Positions 1 through 7,870 are shown, counted from the first letter of the stretch. The stretch: 29,361 bases of DNA from an uncultured Collinsella sp. (GCA_900551665.1 URWW01000020.1:1-29361), one strand, 5' to 3'. Made by a program: numbers and translations. Notes: generated by a model not told the origin, from the letters alone.

Positions 1-1075
1 TGATGGTCTCCAGGTCCAGACCCGTGACCGACGTGCCGCGCTGGCGCGAGAGGTCGGTGTGGTACAGAACGTCGTAGCGCAGACGGTCGGCAGCGATGGG
101 GTTGTTCCGCTGGTTGTTGCGGTACGTGAGCCAGTTGTCACCCAGCTTCTTGGGGCAGAGCACCAGCACGTTGCGGTTGAGGCTCTCGTAGTACTTCACC
201 ACGGCGAGCGCCGTGAACGTCTTGCCCAGGCCGACCGAATCGGCCAGGATGCAGCCATCGTACGTTTGCAGCTTGTTGATGATAGCCAGAACAGCGTCGC
301 GCTGGAAATCGTAGAGCAGGTTCCAGATCTTGCTCTCGCGAAATCCCGCGCCCTCCTTGGGAAGCTCGTCGGCCGTGATATCGTCCAGGAACTCATGGAA
401 GATTCGGTAGAGCGCAGCGTAATACACGAGCTCGGGCGGGTTCTCGCGATACATCTGCGAGATGTTGTCCACCACGGCGCCCGTCACATCGTCCAGATCG
501 TCGGAGTTCCAGGCTTGTTCAAAAGTATTGAGCAGCATGCGGGACGACGTTCCGTCCTGGCGGCAGATCACACCGTAGGCATCAGCCGAGCGCGCAGCGC
601 CCAGCTCGACCGTGGTGAAGCCGTTGAAGGGGATGTAGGAGGCGACGTCAGTCTCCGTACGCCCGGCGGATGGGGCCAGCTCCACCGTCAAGGACGGCGG
701 CAGACCAGCGGCGCCCTTGAACGATTTGAACGTCGCCTTTTCCCGAATCCACTGGGCGCACTCCGTCGCGATGGCCTTTTGCGTCAGCTCGTTGCGCAGG
801 CGGATTTCCAGGTCGGTGCCGCCCACGCCGTGCTCGCGGTCGAGGCGCGGGATATAGAACTCGCGCTGTTCCTTCTTGCCGTGCTCGTTCAAAAAGGCCG
901 GAGAGGTGTAGATGAATCGGAACTCATCGAGGTCATTGAGCTGTTCACGTAGTTCGCGGTAGGCGTACATCGAGAAGACCGATGCCGCCACCGACATCTT
1001 GTCCCCCGCCTGCACATGTGTGACGAGGTCGTCCTTGAGGATCTTGCTGCGGTTATCGAAGAAATCCGGGGTCAT
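1..1075 (-). CDS. SNF2-type helicase, N-terminal part (runs off the window)
   Basis: Reading leftwards from an ATG at 1075 gives 358 uninterrupted codons to the window edge. The protein begins MTPDFFDNRSKILKDD. About 290 residues in, it has a typical SNF2 motif I, ILADSVGLGKTFTALAVV (Walker A, GLGKT), followed by a motif-Ia-like region (NVLVLCPKKLGDNW). The roughly 270 residues before the helicase core resemble the non-catalytic PLD-like front part of HepA/SNF2-type bacterial helicases, but I see no HKD motif, so that assignment is weak. The C-terminal helicase lobe lies outside the window. The family uses ATP to remodel or translocate on nucleic acid; many members sit in defence islands, but nothing visible here proves that role. 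The start is fixed by an in-frame TAA at 1121-1123 and by an SD-like GGTGGTGA about 8 nt upstream. Helicase assignment is firm, biological role unknown. Confidence 0.85.
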   Translation of the reverse strand, partial: MTPDFFDNRSKILKDDLVTHVQAGDKMSVAASVFSMYAYRELREQLNDLDEFRFIYTSPAFLNEHGKKEQREFYIPRLDREHGVGGTDLEIRLRNELTQKAIATECAQWIREKATFKSFKGAAGLPPSLTVELAPSAGRTETDVASYIPFNGFTTVELGAARSADAYGVICRQDGTSSRMLLNTFEQAWNSDDLDDVTGAVVDNISQMYRENPPELVYYAALYRIFHEFLDDITADELPKEGAGFRESKIWNLLYDFQRDAVLAIINKLQTYDGCILADSVGLGKTFTALAVVKYYESLNRNVLVLCPKKLGDNWLTYRNNQRNNPIAADRLRYDVLYHTDLSRQRGTSVTGLDLETI

Positions 1076-1376
1076 GCGCGCGTCACCACCGACACATCGG
1101 TGGCGGGTACACAGGACCCGTTACCTACAGTTCCATCACATGCTATATACGCCAAGGAAAGGTGCTCGCATTTGAAGCACCCCCCCCCGAAACGAAATTC
1201 AGGGTTCAAGACGTATCGCTCCTCAATTTAGTCTGACAAACATCAATATTGTATAGCACGCAGAGCGGACACAAAGGCGACGTTGCCTTGCGACCCGCGC
1301 CCCCACGCGGCAGATTATGATACAGGTGGAATCAGGTTTTGATCATTTGCCGCTTCGTAACGTTAGGATCTCCCCC
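1076..1376. other. Divergent intergenic region, helicase / DUF188 gene
   Basis: About 300 bp between divergent genes, more AT-rich than the flanks. It holds the 7-bp inverted repeat next to the helicase start and a C-rich run near 1180. No complete promoter with both boxes could be assigned with confidence, and I see no RNA gene. Confidence 0.5.
1086..1103 (-). promoter_or_regulatory. Inverted repeat over the helicase translation start region
   Basis: A perfect 7-bp inverted repeat (CCACCGA, 4-nt spacer, TCGGTGG) lies 11-28 nt upstream of the helicase ATG. The arm nearer the start contains the only SD-like sequence (GGTGGTGA). It could fold in the mRNA and hide the ribosome site, or it could be a small operator. 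Function is inferred. Confidence 0.4.
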
Positions 1377-1889
1377 ATGCCCACCCTCATCATCGACGCC
1401 GACGCGTGCCCGGTCACGCGCGAGGCCCTCGCCTGCGCGCGCTCGGCACGCATTCCCGTGCTCATCGCCGGGAACTCCACGCAAACCCCCCCCCGCCGCA
1501 TCCGCCGCGACGATCCGCGCGACGCTGAACACGCCCGCGGGCGCGACGCGACGCACCCGGGATTTTGGGCCGAGACACTCGATGTCTCATGCGGCGCCGA
1601 CAGCGCGGACTTTGCCATCATCGAGCGCCTGGAACCCGGCGACGTGGTGGTCACGCAGGACATCGGCCTTGCCAGCATGGTGCTCGGCCGCGGAGCTGCC
1701 GCCATCGGCGTGCGCGGGCACATCTACAACAAGGCCACCATCGATATGCAGCTGTTCATCCGCCACGAGGAGAAGAAGGTCCGCCGCGCGGGCGGACGCA
1801 CGCAGGGGCCGGCCGCCTTCACCGACGACGACCGCGAGCGCTTCCAGCGCAACCTCGCCCAGCTCCTGCACGAGGCTCTCGACAGCTAA
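1377..1889 (+). CDS. yqxD: YaiI/YqxD family protein (DUF188, PIN-like)
   Basis: A 170-residue protein starting MPTLIIDADACPVTREAL. The DADACP motif near the N-terminus and the later VVTQDIGLASMVL, GHIYNKATID and RTQGPAAF segments are diagnostic for the YaiI/YqxD (DUF188) family, which has a PIN/NYN-like fold and is thought to be RNA-related but has no settled function. It is slightly longer than the usual ~150 residues because of an Arg/Asp-rich stretch around residues 40-62. ATG 1377 is preferred over the upstream in-frame ATG at 1317 because family homology starts exactly here and an AGGA lies about 10 nt upstream. It converges with the exporter gene across a shared terminator. Confidence 0.85.
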   Translation: MPTLIIDADACPVTREALACARSARIPVLIAGNSTQTPPRRIRRDDPRDAEHARGRDATHPGFWAETLDVSCGADSADFAIIERLEPGDVVVTQDIGLASMVLGRGAAAIGVRGHIYNKATIDMQLFIRHEEKKVRRAGGRTQGPAAFTDDDRERFQRNLAQLLHEALDS

Positions 1890-1924
1890 CCGCACCCCCC
1901 TCACGCCCGCCTCAAACGCAAAGA

Positions 1925-1953
1925 GGCCTCGGTACCGCTCTGGCACCGAGGCC
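1925..1953. terminator. Bidirectional hairpin terminator between convergent genes
   Basis: A 9-bp perfect stem (GGCCTCGGT / ACCGAGGCC) with an 11-nt loop lies between the DUF188 stop and the exporter stop. Flanking sequence is A-rich on the left, giving a modest U-rich tail for the - strand. Position between two convergent genes supports a shared terminator. Confidence 0.65.
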
Positions 1954-1979
1954 CCCTTACAAACGCACCAGACGGCGCC

Positions 1980-3098
1980 TTACATCCCCAGCGATGCGAA
2001 CACCAGACCCCAAACGCATGCAACCAAGAACAGCCCAACCACGATCACGGCGTTCTCGCGCGGATGGCGGTTGGTGCGGAACAGCACCAGGTACCCCACA
2101 CCGGCAGACGTGAGCAGGCCAGCCATAAGCGGCGCGAAGCCCAACACGCCCTCCAGGTAGAGCTGCGTGATGACCACGCTCGCCGAGCAGTTGGGCACCA
2201 GGCCCACCAGCGCCGAGGCGAACACCGCGAGCAACTGGTTGCCCGAGAGGAACGCGGCCAAGGCATCCTCACCCACCGTTTCCAGAACGAGCACCAGCGC
2301 GAACGTCACCAGGAAAATGAAAAGACTCACCTGCACGGTGTGCGAGACGGCGCTCATCACGATTGACCCGACGATTCCGAAGCGCCCGCCGGCATGGCTG
2401 TGGCCGTGGTCATGGTCGTGGCCGTGGCCGTGGCCGTGATCATGATTGCAACCCGCAACATGACCGTCGGCATGCTCGTGTCCGTGCTCGTGCCCGTGCT
2501 CATGGCCGTGCTCGCCTTCATGCACATGTGCGTGATCGTGGCCGCAGCCGCAATGATCCTGTTCGCACAGACGGCAGATGTGCTCGGCGGTCTCCCCGCC
2601 CTCAGCCATCTGATCCACCACGTCGGCCTCCATGCCGTCGCGGCGCACGGAGAGCACGGTGCGGCGCAAGAACGCGTGCACGCGGGCGTTTTTGCGCAGC
2701 GCGCGGATGGCGAGGTCGGCAAGCACGCCCGTGATGAGCGCGACCAGCACCTTCAACCCCAGCACGCGGAACAGCAACCCCGCGTCGACCCGCTCGGCCA
2801 CCAGCATGGGTAGCATCTCGTCGGACGTGGAGAGAAACACTGCCACGAGCGTGCCAAGCGTCACCACGCGACCGGCGTAGAGCGTGGCCGCCATGGCCGA
2901 AAAGCCACACTGCGGCACCACGCCCAACAGCGCGCCGGCAACCGGTCCGGCCGCTCCGGCGCGGCGAACCACCGCGTTCGCACGGGCGCCCGCGGCATGC
3001 TCGAGCGCCTCGAGCGCAATGTACGTGACGAACAGGAACGGCACAAGCGCGAGGGTGTCCTCGAGCGCATGCTCTATGAAATGCAGCAGCAGATCCAC
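1980..3098 (-). CDS. ArsP_2-type 10-TM metal/metalloid exporter with His-rich loop
   Basis: A 372-residue membrane protein of the putative 10TM heavy-metal exporter family (ArsP_2, often annotated as arsenic efflux protein or putative manganese transporter). It is built as two related halves: GVVPQCGFSAM (residues 59-69, Cys64) followed by a TLY-G-V-LG stretch, and GLVPNCSASVV (299-309, Cys304) followed by QLYLEGVLG. The P-x-C pair is the likely metal-binding core. Between the halves, residues 175-236 form a hydrophilic loop with 22 His and 5 Cys in GH/EH/DH repeats, a probable cytosolic metal sponge or sensor. Start is GTG at 3098 with GAGGAG 8 nt upstream. The true substrate (Mn, Zn, As or another) cannot be told from sequence. 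Confidence 0.8.
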   Translation of the reverse strand: MDLLLHFIEHALEDTLALVPFLFVTYIALEALEHAAGARANAVVRRAGAAGPVAGALLGVVPQCGFSAMAATLYAGRVVTLGTLVAVFLSTSDEMLPMLVAERVDAGLLFRVLGLKVLVALITGVLADLAIRALRKNARVHAFLRRTVLSVRRDGMEADVVDQMAEGGETAEHICRLCEQDHCGCGHDHAHVHEGEHGHEHGHEHGHEHADGHVAGCNHDHGHGHGHDHDHGHSHAGGRFGIVGSIVMSAVSHTVQVSLFIFLVTFALVLVLETVGEDALAAFLSGNQLLAVFASALVGLVPNCSASVVITQLYLEGVLGFAPLMAGLLTSAGVGYLVLFRTNRHPRENAVIVVGLFLVACVWGLVFASLGM

Positions 3099-3205
3099 GG
3101 CCGACTCTCCTCAACGGAAACATCCAACGGGGCCCAGCGCCCCGAGGCGTAGCTGTTTACATACCCCGCGCACCACTTGGCAAACGCACGATATGCGAGT
3201 GAACC

Positions 3206-3211
3206 AGTATA
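3206..3211 (-). promoter_or_regulatory. Candidate -10 box for the ArsP_2 exporter gene
   Basis: TATACT on the - strand, about 108 nt upstream of the GTG start. No good -35 box is seen 16-18 bp away. A small 6-bp hairpin (CGGGGC/GCCCCG, 3128-3144) lies in the presumed leader. I looked for a yybP-ykoY Mn riboswitch here and did not find its conserved loops. Confidence 0.35.
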
Positions 3212-3263
3212 CTAAAAGTTGCCTTTGGATAACTCGTAACAAACAGCGGCACTTTCGGACAAC

Positions 3264-3302
3264 AAAAAAAGCCGCCCGACCGCGGTCTTCCGCAGTCGGG
3301 CG
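3264..3302 (-). terminator. Rho-independent terminator of ucpA
   Basis: On the - strand an 8-bp stem (GTCGGGCG type arms, 3273-3280 and 3295-3302) capped by a second 4-bp stem is followed by seven T residues (3264-3270). It lies 50 nt beyond the ucpA stop, a textbook intrinsic terminator. Confidence 0.9.
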
Positions 3303-3351
3303 ACACATATGCAGCTCGGAGTTCCGAACGCCCTCCTCGGAGGTCTCGCCG

Positions 3352-4149
3352 TTAGTTCGTTCCGATGGACATCGTCTCGGGCAGGGTGCTGCCGCCGTCG
3401 ATGACGATCTGCGAGCCGGTGAGATAGCTGGACTCATCACTGCCGAGGAATGCGAAGAGCTCGCCCACCTCGATGGGGTTGGCCAGGCGCTTCATGGGCA
3501 CGCCCACGGCGATATCGGCGATGGCGGACTCGGGGTCGTCGGGGTTGGATTCGAGCGCCATCTTCTCGACCATCGGCGTACGGGCGTAGCCCAGCTGCGA
3601 GCAGTTCACGCGAATGTTGCGGTCGGCGTACTCCACCGCCAGGCACTTGGTGAGGCCCACGAGCGCGGCCTTGGTCATGGCGTAGGCGGCCTCGCCGGCG
3701 TCGGCCACGATGTCGCCGGTCACGGAGGAGGCGATCACGATGTTGCCGCCGCCCTGCTTGAGCATGTGGGGGATCACGGCCTTGCAGGTGTTCCATACAC
3801 CCTTGATGTTGACGTCGATGTGGAAGTCGCGCGTGGCGTCGTCCATCTCCTCGAACGGGGCCAGACGGCACACGCCGGCGTTGCAGCAGGCCACGTTGAT
3901 CTCGCCGAAGGCCTCGATGCCCTTTGCCGCGGCCTCGTCCATCTGCGCGCGGTCGGCCACGTTGGCCACCACGGTGATGATCTCGGAGCCGTACTCCTCG
4001 CGGAGCTTCGCGGCCGTTTCCTCGACCGAAGGCGAGAGGTCGACCATGATGAGCTTGGCGCCGTACTTGGCATAGGCCATGGCGATACCCTCGCCCAGGC
4101 CCGCGGCGGCACCGGTGATCAGCGCGACTTTTCCATCCAACTTAGCCAT
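3352..4149 (-). CDS. ucpA: UcpA-like short-chain dehydrogenase/reductase
   Basis: A 265-residue classical SDR. The Rossmann motif TGAAAGLGEGIA is at 12-23, the dinucleotide-selecting Asp in MVDLSP at 37, the active-site serine in SSVTGD at 141-142, and the YxxxK pair at Tyr156/Lys160. The protein is close in my memory to E. coli UcpA throughout, including NAGVCRL, DVNIKGVWN and the C-terminal SSYLTG...DGGSTLPET. The usual NNAG structural motif reads CNAG here. The substrate is unknown; UcpA has been linked to furan and aldehyde tolerance. The start at 4149 follows AAGGAGA at ideal spacing; the longer frame to 4281 is untranslated leader. Transcribed alone from its own promoter and terminator. 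Confidence 0.9.
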   Translation of the reverse strand: MAKLDGKVALITGAAAGLGEGIAMAYAKYGAKLIMVDLSPSVEETAAKLREEYGSEIITVVANVADRAQMDEAAAKGIEAFGEINVACCNAGVCRLAPFEEMDDATRDFHIDVNIKGVWNTCKAVIPHMLKQGGGNIVIASSVTGDIVADAGEAAYAMTKAALVGLTKCLAVEYADRNIRVNCSQLGYARTPMVEKMALESNPDDPESAIADIAVGVPMKRLANPIEVGELFAFLGSDESSYLTGSQIVIDGGSTLPETMSIGTN

Positions 4150-4194
4150 GAGCTGTCTCCTTTTCCCATGCGCGTGGCTAGATACACTGGCTCG

Positions 4195-4223
4195 ATTGTA
4201 CCGCCGAGGTGAGGTGGGGCCAA
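4195..4223 (-). promoter_or_regulatory. Candidate sigma-70-type promoter of ucpA
   Basis: On the - strand TTGGCC (4218-4223) and TACAAT (4195-4200) are separated by exactly 17 bp and lie about 45 nt upstream of the ucpA ATG. The match to the consensus boxes is 4/6 and 5/6. Confidence 0.55.
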
Positions 4224-4334
4224 AAACGGGCGAGACGCGGGGCGCAAAGCGGGGCGGCACCCCGCGCCGCCTTCGCCCCAATTGCCACTAAATAAGTTTC
4301 ACACCTCAAACACTTCAGCCCCGCCGAGACCCTC

Positions 4335-4340
4335 TATACT
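4335..4340 (+). promoter_or_regulatory. Candidate -10 box for the exonuclease gene
   Basis: TATACT on the + strand about 95 nt upstream of the exonuclease ATG, within the divergent 4150-4435 intergenic region. No convincing -35 box. A 6-bp GC hairpin (GGCGGC/GCCGCC, 4253-4271) lies between the two promoters. Confidence 0.35.
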
Positions 4341-4435
4341 CGTGTTCGAACGATCTTCGACCGCGCACGGGCCCGCCAAAATACTCCGACGGGCACCGCC
4401 ACGCGGCCGCTTTCTTCAAGATAGGAGCTCTTCCC

Positions 4436-5401
4436 ATGAACGCACAGCAGGCACTCGAATACTCGATGCAGCCCTTCATCCCCATGTTCATCTACGGCGA
4501 CTACGACGCCATGGAATCCGAGCGCCAGCGCGGCGAGGAGGCCATGAAGGCGCTGCTCGACGAATGGCGCACGAACGAGGAGCCCGGCTTCGATTTCGGC
4601 GTCATCCTCACGCTGGCCGATCAGAACCGTGAGCTGTGCGATCAGATCGGCGAGGCGCGCCTGCGCAACCTCTCGAGCCCGCTGCTCGCGCGCAACCTCT
4701 CGGATGCCGACCTGTGCGCCGGCATCGGCAAGATGCAGGGCCGTGCCGCCAGCGCCGTTGCTCGCGAGGTCCGCGGCGACCGCGACGCCTACTCCGTCGC
4801 CTACGTGCGCAAGCCCATCAAGGGCACGGTGCTCGGCATCGACATCGAGACCACCGGACGTGCGCCCGAGCGCGGCTACATCATCAACGTGGGCTGGGAG
4901 ATCATGGAGCTCACCAGCGACGCCGTGCCGCACGACCCGCAGGCGTTCTACTGCGGCATCCCCGATATGTACCGCGAGACGGGCGTGCCGCTGGCCGACA
5001 TCCACCATATCCAGTGGTCCGACCTCGACGGCAAGACGCCCTTCCGCGAGGACGCGAAGCTGCAAAAGGAGCTGCTCAAGCTCATGAAGCGCTACCCCAT
5101 CATGGCGCACAACGCAGCCTTCGAGGACAGCTGGTTCATGCTGCACCTGCCCGGTTACGCCGAGGCGCGCCGCGCGGGCAAGATCATCGTCATCGACTCG
5201 CGCCACATCTGCCGCTCCGTCGACGGCGAGGTCCGTACCCTGCCGCGCGAGAGCGCACCCGCCAGCCTGCAGAACTGGGCACGTCGCCGTGGCACGCTTG
5301 CCGCCGACGAGAACGAGCTGCACCTGGGCCTCGACGACACGGACCTCATGCTGCGCACCGTGCAGGCGGAGTTTAACCTCAAGAACATGTTCCTCAAGTA
5401 G
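4436..5401 (+). CDS. DnaQ-like DEDDh 3'-5' exonuclease
   Basis: A 321-residue protein whose C-terminal ~190 residues are a DEDDh exonuclease fold. Exo I is GIDIETTG (Asp136, Glu138), Exo II is MAHNAAFEDSWF (225-234), and Exo III is HLGLDD (His296, Asp301). The first ~125 residues, mostly helical and charged, are not recognised. Members remove nucleotides from DNA or RNA 3' ends using two metal ions. It is not the replicative proofreading subunit in any obvious context, because it stands alone between its own promoter and terminator. An oddity: the Exo II acidic residue right after Phe, normally Asp, is Glu230, with Asp231 next to it. ATG 4436 has AGGAG about 10 nt upstream. Confidence 0.8.
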   Translation: MNAQQALEYSMQPFIPMFIYGDYDAMESERQRGEEAMKALLDEWRTNEEPGFDFGVILTLADQNRELCDQIGEARLRNLSSPLLARNLSDADLCAGIGKMQGRAASAVAREVRGDRDAYSVAYVRKPIKGTVLGIDIETTGRAPERGYIINVGWEIMELTSDAVPHDPQAFYCGIPDMYRETGVPLADIHHIQWSDLDGKTPFREDAKLQKELLKLMKRYPIMAHNAAFEDSWFMLHLPGYAEARRAGKIIVIDSRHICRSVDGEVRTLPRESAPASLQNWARRRGTLAADENELHLGLDDTDLMLRTVQAEFNLKNMFLK

Positions 5402-5438
5402 GGTCGCACTGCGTGACAATTTCATAAGACGACTCGCA

Positions 5439-5467
5439 GAAAACGCTCCTATTCTCGGAGCGTTTTC
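5439..5467 (+). terminator. Intrinsic terminator after the exonuclease gene
   Basis: An 11-bp perfect stem (arms 5439-5449 and 5457-5467) with a 7-nt loop. The A-run and T-run form part of the stem, so it can act on both strands. It ends 46 nt before the deacetylase start, which therefore needs a promoter in that short gap (a weak TACACT at 5472) or read-through. Confidence 0.8.
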
Positions 5468-5513
5468 GCGTTACACTCGACGCCATGACGCCCATCGTCC
5501 GCAGGAGACCTAC

Positions 5514-6950
5514 GTGAACCCCAACGATCGCAACCGGCACGCACCCCGCCCGCAGGGCGCGCGCCATCCGCAGCAACCCGCTCGTCAACAGGGCGCGGCT
5601 CGTCCCCAGGGCGCGCGCCATCCGCAAGCCCCTGCCAAACCGCACATGCGCCGAGCGCAGCACCCCAATCGGGCGACGGGCCCCCATCAAACCCCGCACC
5701 GCAATCAAGCGCCGCGCGACGGTCAGACCCCACACCGCAGTCAGGCCCCGCGCTCCGGCCAGACCCCGCGCTCCGGCCAGGCCCCGCGCTCCGGCCAGGC
5801 CCCGCGTTCCGGCCAGGCCCCGCGTTCCAGCCAGGCCCCGCGTTCCAGCCGGACCCAGCGCAATTCGCGCACGCGCATCGCGGAAATAGCTGCGGCGCTC
5901 GTCCTCATCGCGCTTGTCGGCATGGGAGGGACGGCCCTCTTCCGAGCCATGTCCAAAGGCGGCGACCCCTCGCAGGATAAGCCCGGCAGCGCTCCCATCA
6001 TAGAAGACAGCACGGTTGGCGGCAGCGCCGGCGAGATCGTCATCGGCCTCAACGGATCCAAAGACACCTATGTGCTCAAGGGAGAGGAATACCTCGAGGC
6101 GGGTGCCCATGCCGCCGAGCCCACCGACGGCCTGCTCAACGCCAAGATTAAAACCTCAGGCAAGGTCGACACCTCCAAACCCGGCACGTACAAAGTGACC
6201 TATCGCGTGTCGGACTCGTCTGGTCATACCGCAAAGACCGTGCGCACCGTGCATGTTGTCGAGTCGATGGAGACCATGCAGGGCGGCGTGCCCATCCTCA
6301 TGTACCACTATGTCTACGACCCCGCAAACCCGCCGGCGGACCTCAACGGCAACTTCATCGCCAGCACCGCGTTTGAGCAGCAGCTCTCCTACCTCAAGGA
6401 AAACAATTTCTACTTCCCGTCGTATCCCGAGGTGAAAGCCTTCATCGAGGGAAAGCACAGCCTCCCGGCGAAGAGCGTCGTCCTCACGTTCGATGACGGC
6501 GAGATGGGCTTCCTAAACGTCGGTGTGCCCCTGCTCGAAAAGTATCAAGTGCCCGCGACTTCATTCGTCATCGCCAGCGACGCCGACGCCGCCCAAAAGG
6601 TCATCGACCACCGCAGCCCTTACGTCGCCTTCGAGTCCCACTCCTTTGGGATGCACAAGCCCGGCGGCAACGTGGGGCACGGCGGCATCATCAGCGCCAT
6701 GGGCCGCGATGAGATCGCGGCGGATCTCAAGCACGCGCAGGAGATCGTGGGCGGGACCCAGGCCTTTGCCTATCCTTTCGGCGACGTCACCGACGACGGC
6801 CGCGCGGCCGTACGAGACGCCGGCATCCTCTGTGCCTTCACCACGCAAAACTCGTGGGCACACGTAGGCGACGACGTCACCGCCCTCCCGCGCGTGCGCA
6901 TCTCCGGAGAGTATTCGCTCGATTCGTTTATCGCCCTGGTGAACGGATAG
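5514..6950 (+). CDS. Membrane-anchored polysaccharide deacetylase with Ig-like domain
   Basis: A 478-residue protein. Residues 1-121 are a Pro/Arg/Gln/His-rich, probably disordered cytoplasmic tail containing nine six-residue repeats. One membrane helix follows at about 122-146, with no leader-peptidase or lipobox site, so it is a type II anchor. Next is a DUF5011/Ig-like domain (about 170-255, with SKPGTYKVTYRVSDSSG) and then a NodB-homology deacetylase domain (about 260-478). The NodB signature residues are TFDDGE (325-330, Asp327/Asp328), ESHSFGMH (His376, His381) and YPFGD. It likely deacetylates a cell-wall or surface polysaccharide outside the cell. GTG 5514 is chosen because AGGAGA precedes it by about 6 nt; the frame extends further upstream but through the exonuclease gene and its terminator. 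Confidence 0.85.
   Translation: MNPNDRNRHAPRPQGARHPQQPARQQGAARPQGARHPQAPAKPHMRRAQHPNRATGPHQTPHRNQAPRDGQTPHRSQAPRSGQTPRSGQAPRSGQAPRSGQAPRSSQAPRSSRTQRNSRTRIAEIAAALVLIALVGMGGTALFRAMSKGGDPSQDKPGSAPIIEDSTVGGSAGEIVIGLNGSKDTYVLKGEEYLEAGAHAAEPTDGLLNAKIKTSGKVDTSKPGTYKVTYRVSDSSGHTAKTVRTVHVVESMETMQGGVPILMYHYVYDPANPPADLNGNFIASTAFEQQLSYLKENNFYFPSYPEVKAFIEGKHSLPAKSVVLTFDDGEMGFLNVGVPLLEKYQVPATSFVIASDADAAQKVIDHRSPYVAFESHSFGMHKPGGNVGHGGIISAMGRDEIAADLKHAQEIVGGTQAFAYPFGDVTDDGRAAVRDAGILCAFTTQNSWAHVGDDVTALPRVRISGEYSLDSFIALVNG
5691..5852 (+). repeat. Nine 18-nt in-frame tandem repeats in the deacetylase gene
   Basis: Nine consecutive 18-nt units each encode [A/T]P[R/H]xxQ or R. Units 4-9 (5745-5852) are nearly identical at the DNA level (GCCCCGCGYTCCRGCCAG); the first three are degenerate. 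Recent slippage expansion is likely, and unit number may vary between strains. Confidence 0.9.
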
Positions 6951-7040
6951 GACGTGCCGGCGGCAACCAGCAGAAATGAACTCGCCCTCGCGAGGGTCGA
7001 CTCGCAGACGCCCGGCAAGCCCATGCTCACCCGACCCGGG

Positions 7041-7724
7041 TCAGTCCATCGCATAGCGCTCCAGCATGGCCGCGTCGTGGATGACGATGCGGCCGTCGTG
7101 CCCGCCCGTCGAAATGACGCCCTGCTCCCTGAAACCGCGCAGGATGCGGTTCACGCTCGTGCGCGACGAGGTCCCGCAGAACTGCGCGATGTCCTCGTTT
7201 GTGACATCGAGGGCGATCACGCTCCCCTCGTCGCAGGGCACGCCGAAGCGCTCGTTCAGGTCGTACAAGAACCCTCCCACGGCGCCGACCTTCCCGTTCA
7301 TCGTCAGATAACGCATGCGATAGAGGCTCTCCTCCAGGCTCGCGCGGTAATAGTCCTTCACATAGCCCAGCAGGCGAGAATCCTCATTCACGAACTCCCA
7401 GAACCTCACGCGGGGAACCGCCATGTAGATCGCTTCGGGAGATTCCACGCGCACGCTGTAGGGAGATTTCGCACGGCTGCTCACCTCGTCGCGGAGAAGC
7501 GAGACGGGACTCGGACCCTTGATGTAAGAGATGTTGAACCGGGTGCCCTCGCGCAGCGTGACACTCGCCTTGACCACGCCCTCCACAAGAACGAACACGT
7601 ACTCCTGATCGAAGCCGTAGTACGAGAGATACTCGTGGCGAGCTTTGCGCATCTCGTGAAATCCCCGCTCGCGCAAAAAGTCGACGAGATAGTCAGATCT
7701 CCCGTTCACGCGCACCCCTCCCAT
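7041..7724 (-). CDS. Crp/Fnr-family regulator, LarR-like by context
   Basis: A 227-residue protein. The N-terminal ~140 residues fit a degenerate cyclic-nucleotide-binding-type beta barrel and dimer helix. Residues 173-203 (VTNEDIAQFCGTSSRTSVNR onward) are a clear Crp-type winged helix. No Cys cluster for an Fnr iron-sulfur centre is visible. In Lactiplantibacillus plantarum the lar operon is controlled by LarR, a Crp/Fnr-family activator responding to lactate. Here the gene is divergent from larA-larD, so the same job is the best inference. ATG 7724 has AGAGGT about 7 nt upstream; a GTG at 7709 preceded by GGAGG at good spacing is an equally possible start and would shorten the protein by five residues. 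Confidence 0.75.
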   Translation of the reverse strand: MGGVRVNGRSDYLVDFLRERGFHEMRKARHEYLSYYGFDQEYVFVLVEGVVKASVTLREGTRFNISYIKGPSPVSLLRDEVSSRAKSPYSVRVESPEAIYMAVPRVRFWEFVNEDSRLLGYVKDYYRASLEESLYRMRYLTMNGKVGAVGGFLYDLNERFGVPCDEGSVIALDVTNEDIAQFCGTSSRTSVNRILRGFREQGVISTGGHDGRIVIHDAAMLERYAMD

Positions 7725-7771
7725 ACCTGACCTCTGGACATCGCAACTCTATCGGACTGTGAAGCCGAAGC

Positions 7772-7788
7772 TGTACCAAATGGTAACA
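7772..7788. promoter_or_regulatory. Candidate Crp/Fnr-type operator between the regulator and larA
   Basis: TGT-N11-ACA containing a perfect palindrome TACCA-aa-TGGTA (7774-7785). It is centred 91 bp upstream of larA and 56 bp upstream of the regulator. A second related half-site pair, GGTAAC at 7782 and GTTACC at 7826, lies nearby. The fit to the TGTGA-N6-TCACA class is loose. Binding by the divergent regulator is inferred. Confidence 0.45.
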
Positions 7789-7870
7789 ACATAGGTCAGA
7801 CCGCCCCGATGCCATCACAACCATAGTTACCCCTCGTCCGTACCGGCAATCAACCAAGAGAGGGGCACAC

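Noticed and set aside
3099..3351. yybP-ykoY manganese riboswitch upstream of the ArsP_2 exporter gene
   Set aside because: Looked for because related exporters can have one. The conserved loop sequences are absent; only a small GC hairpin is present.
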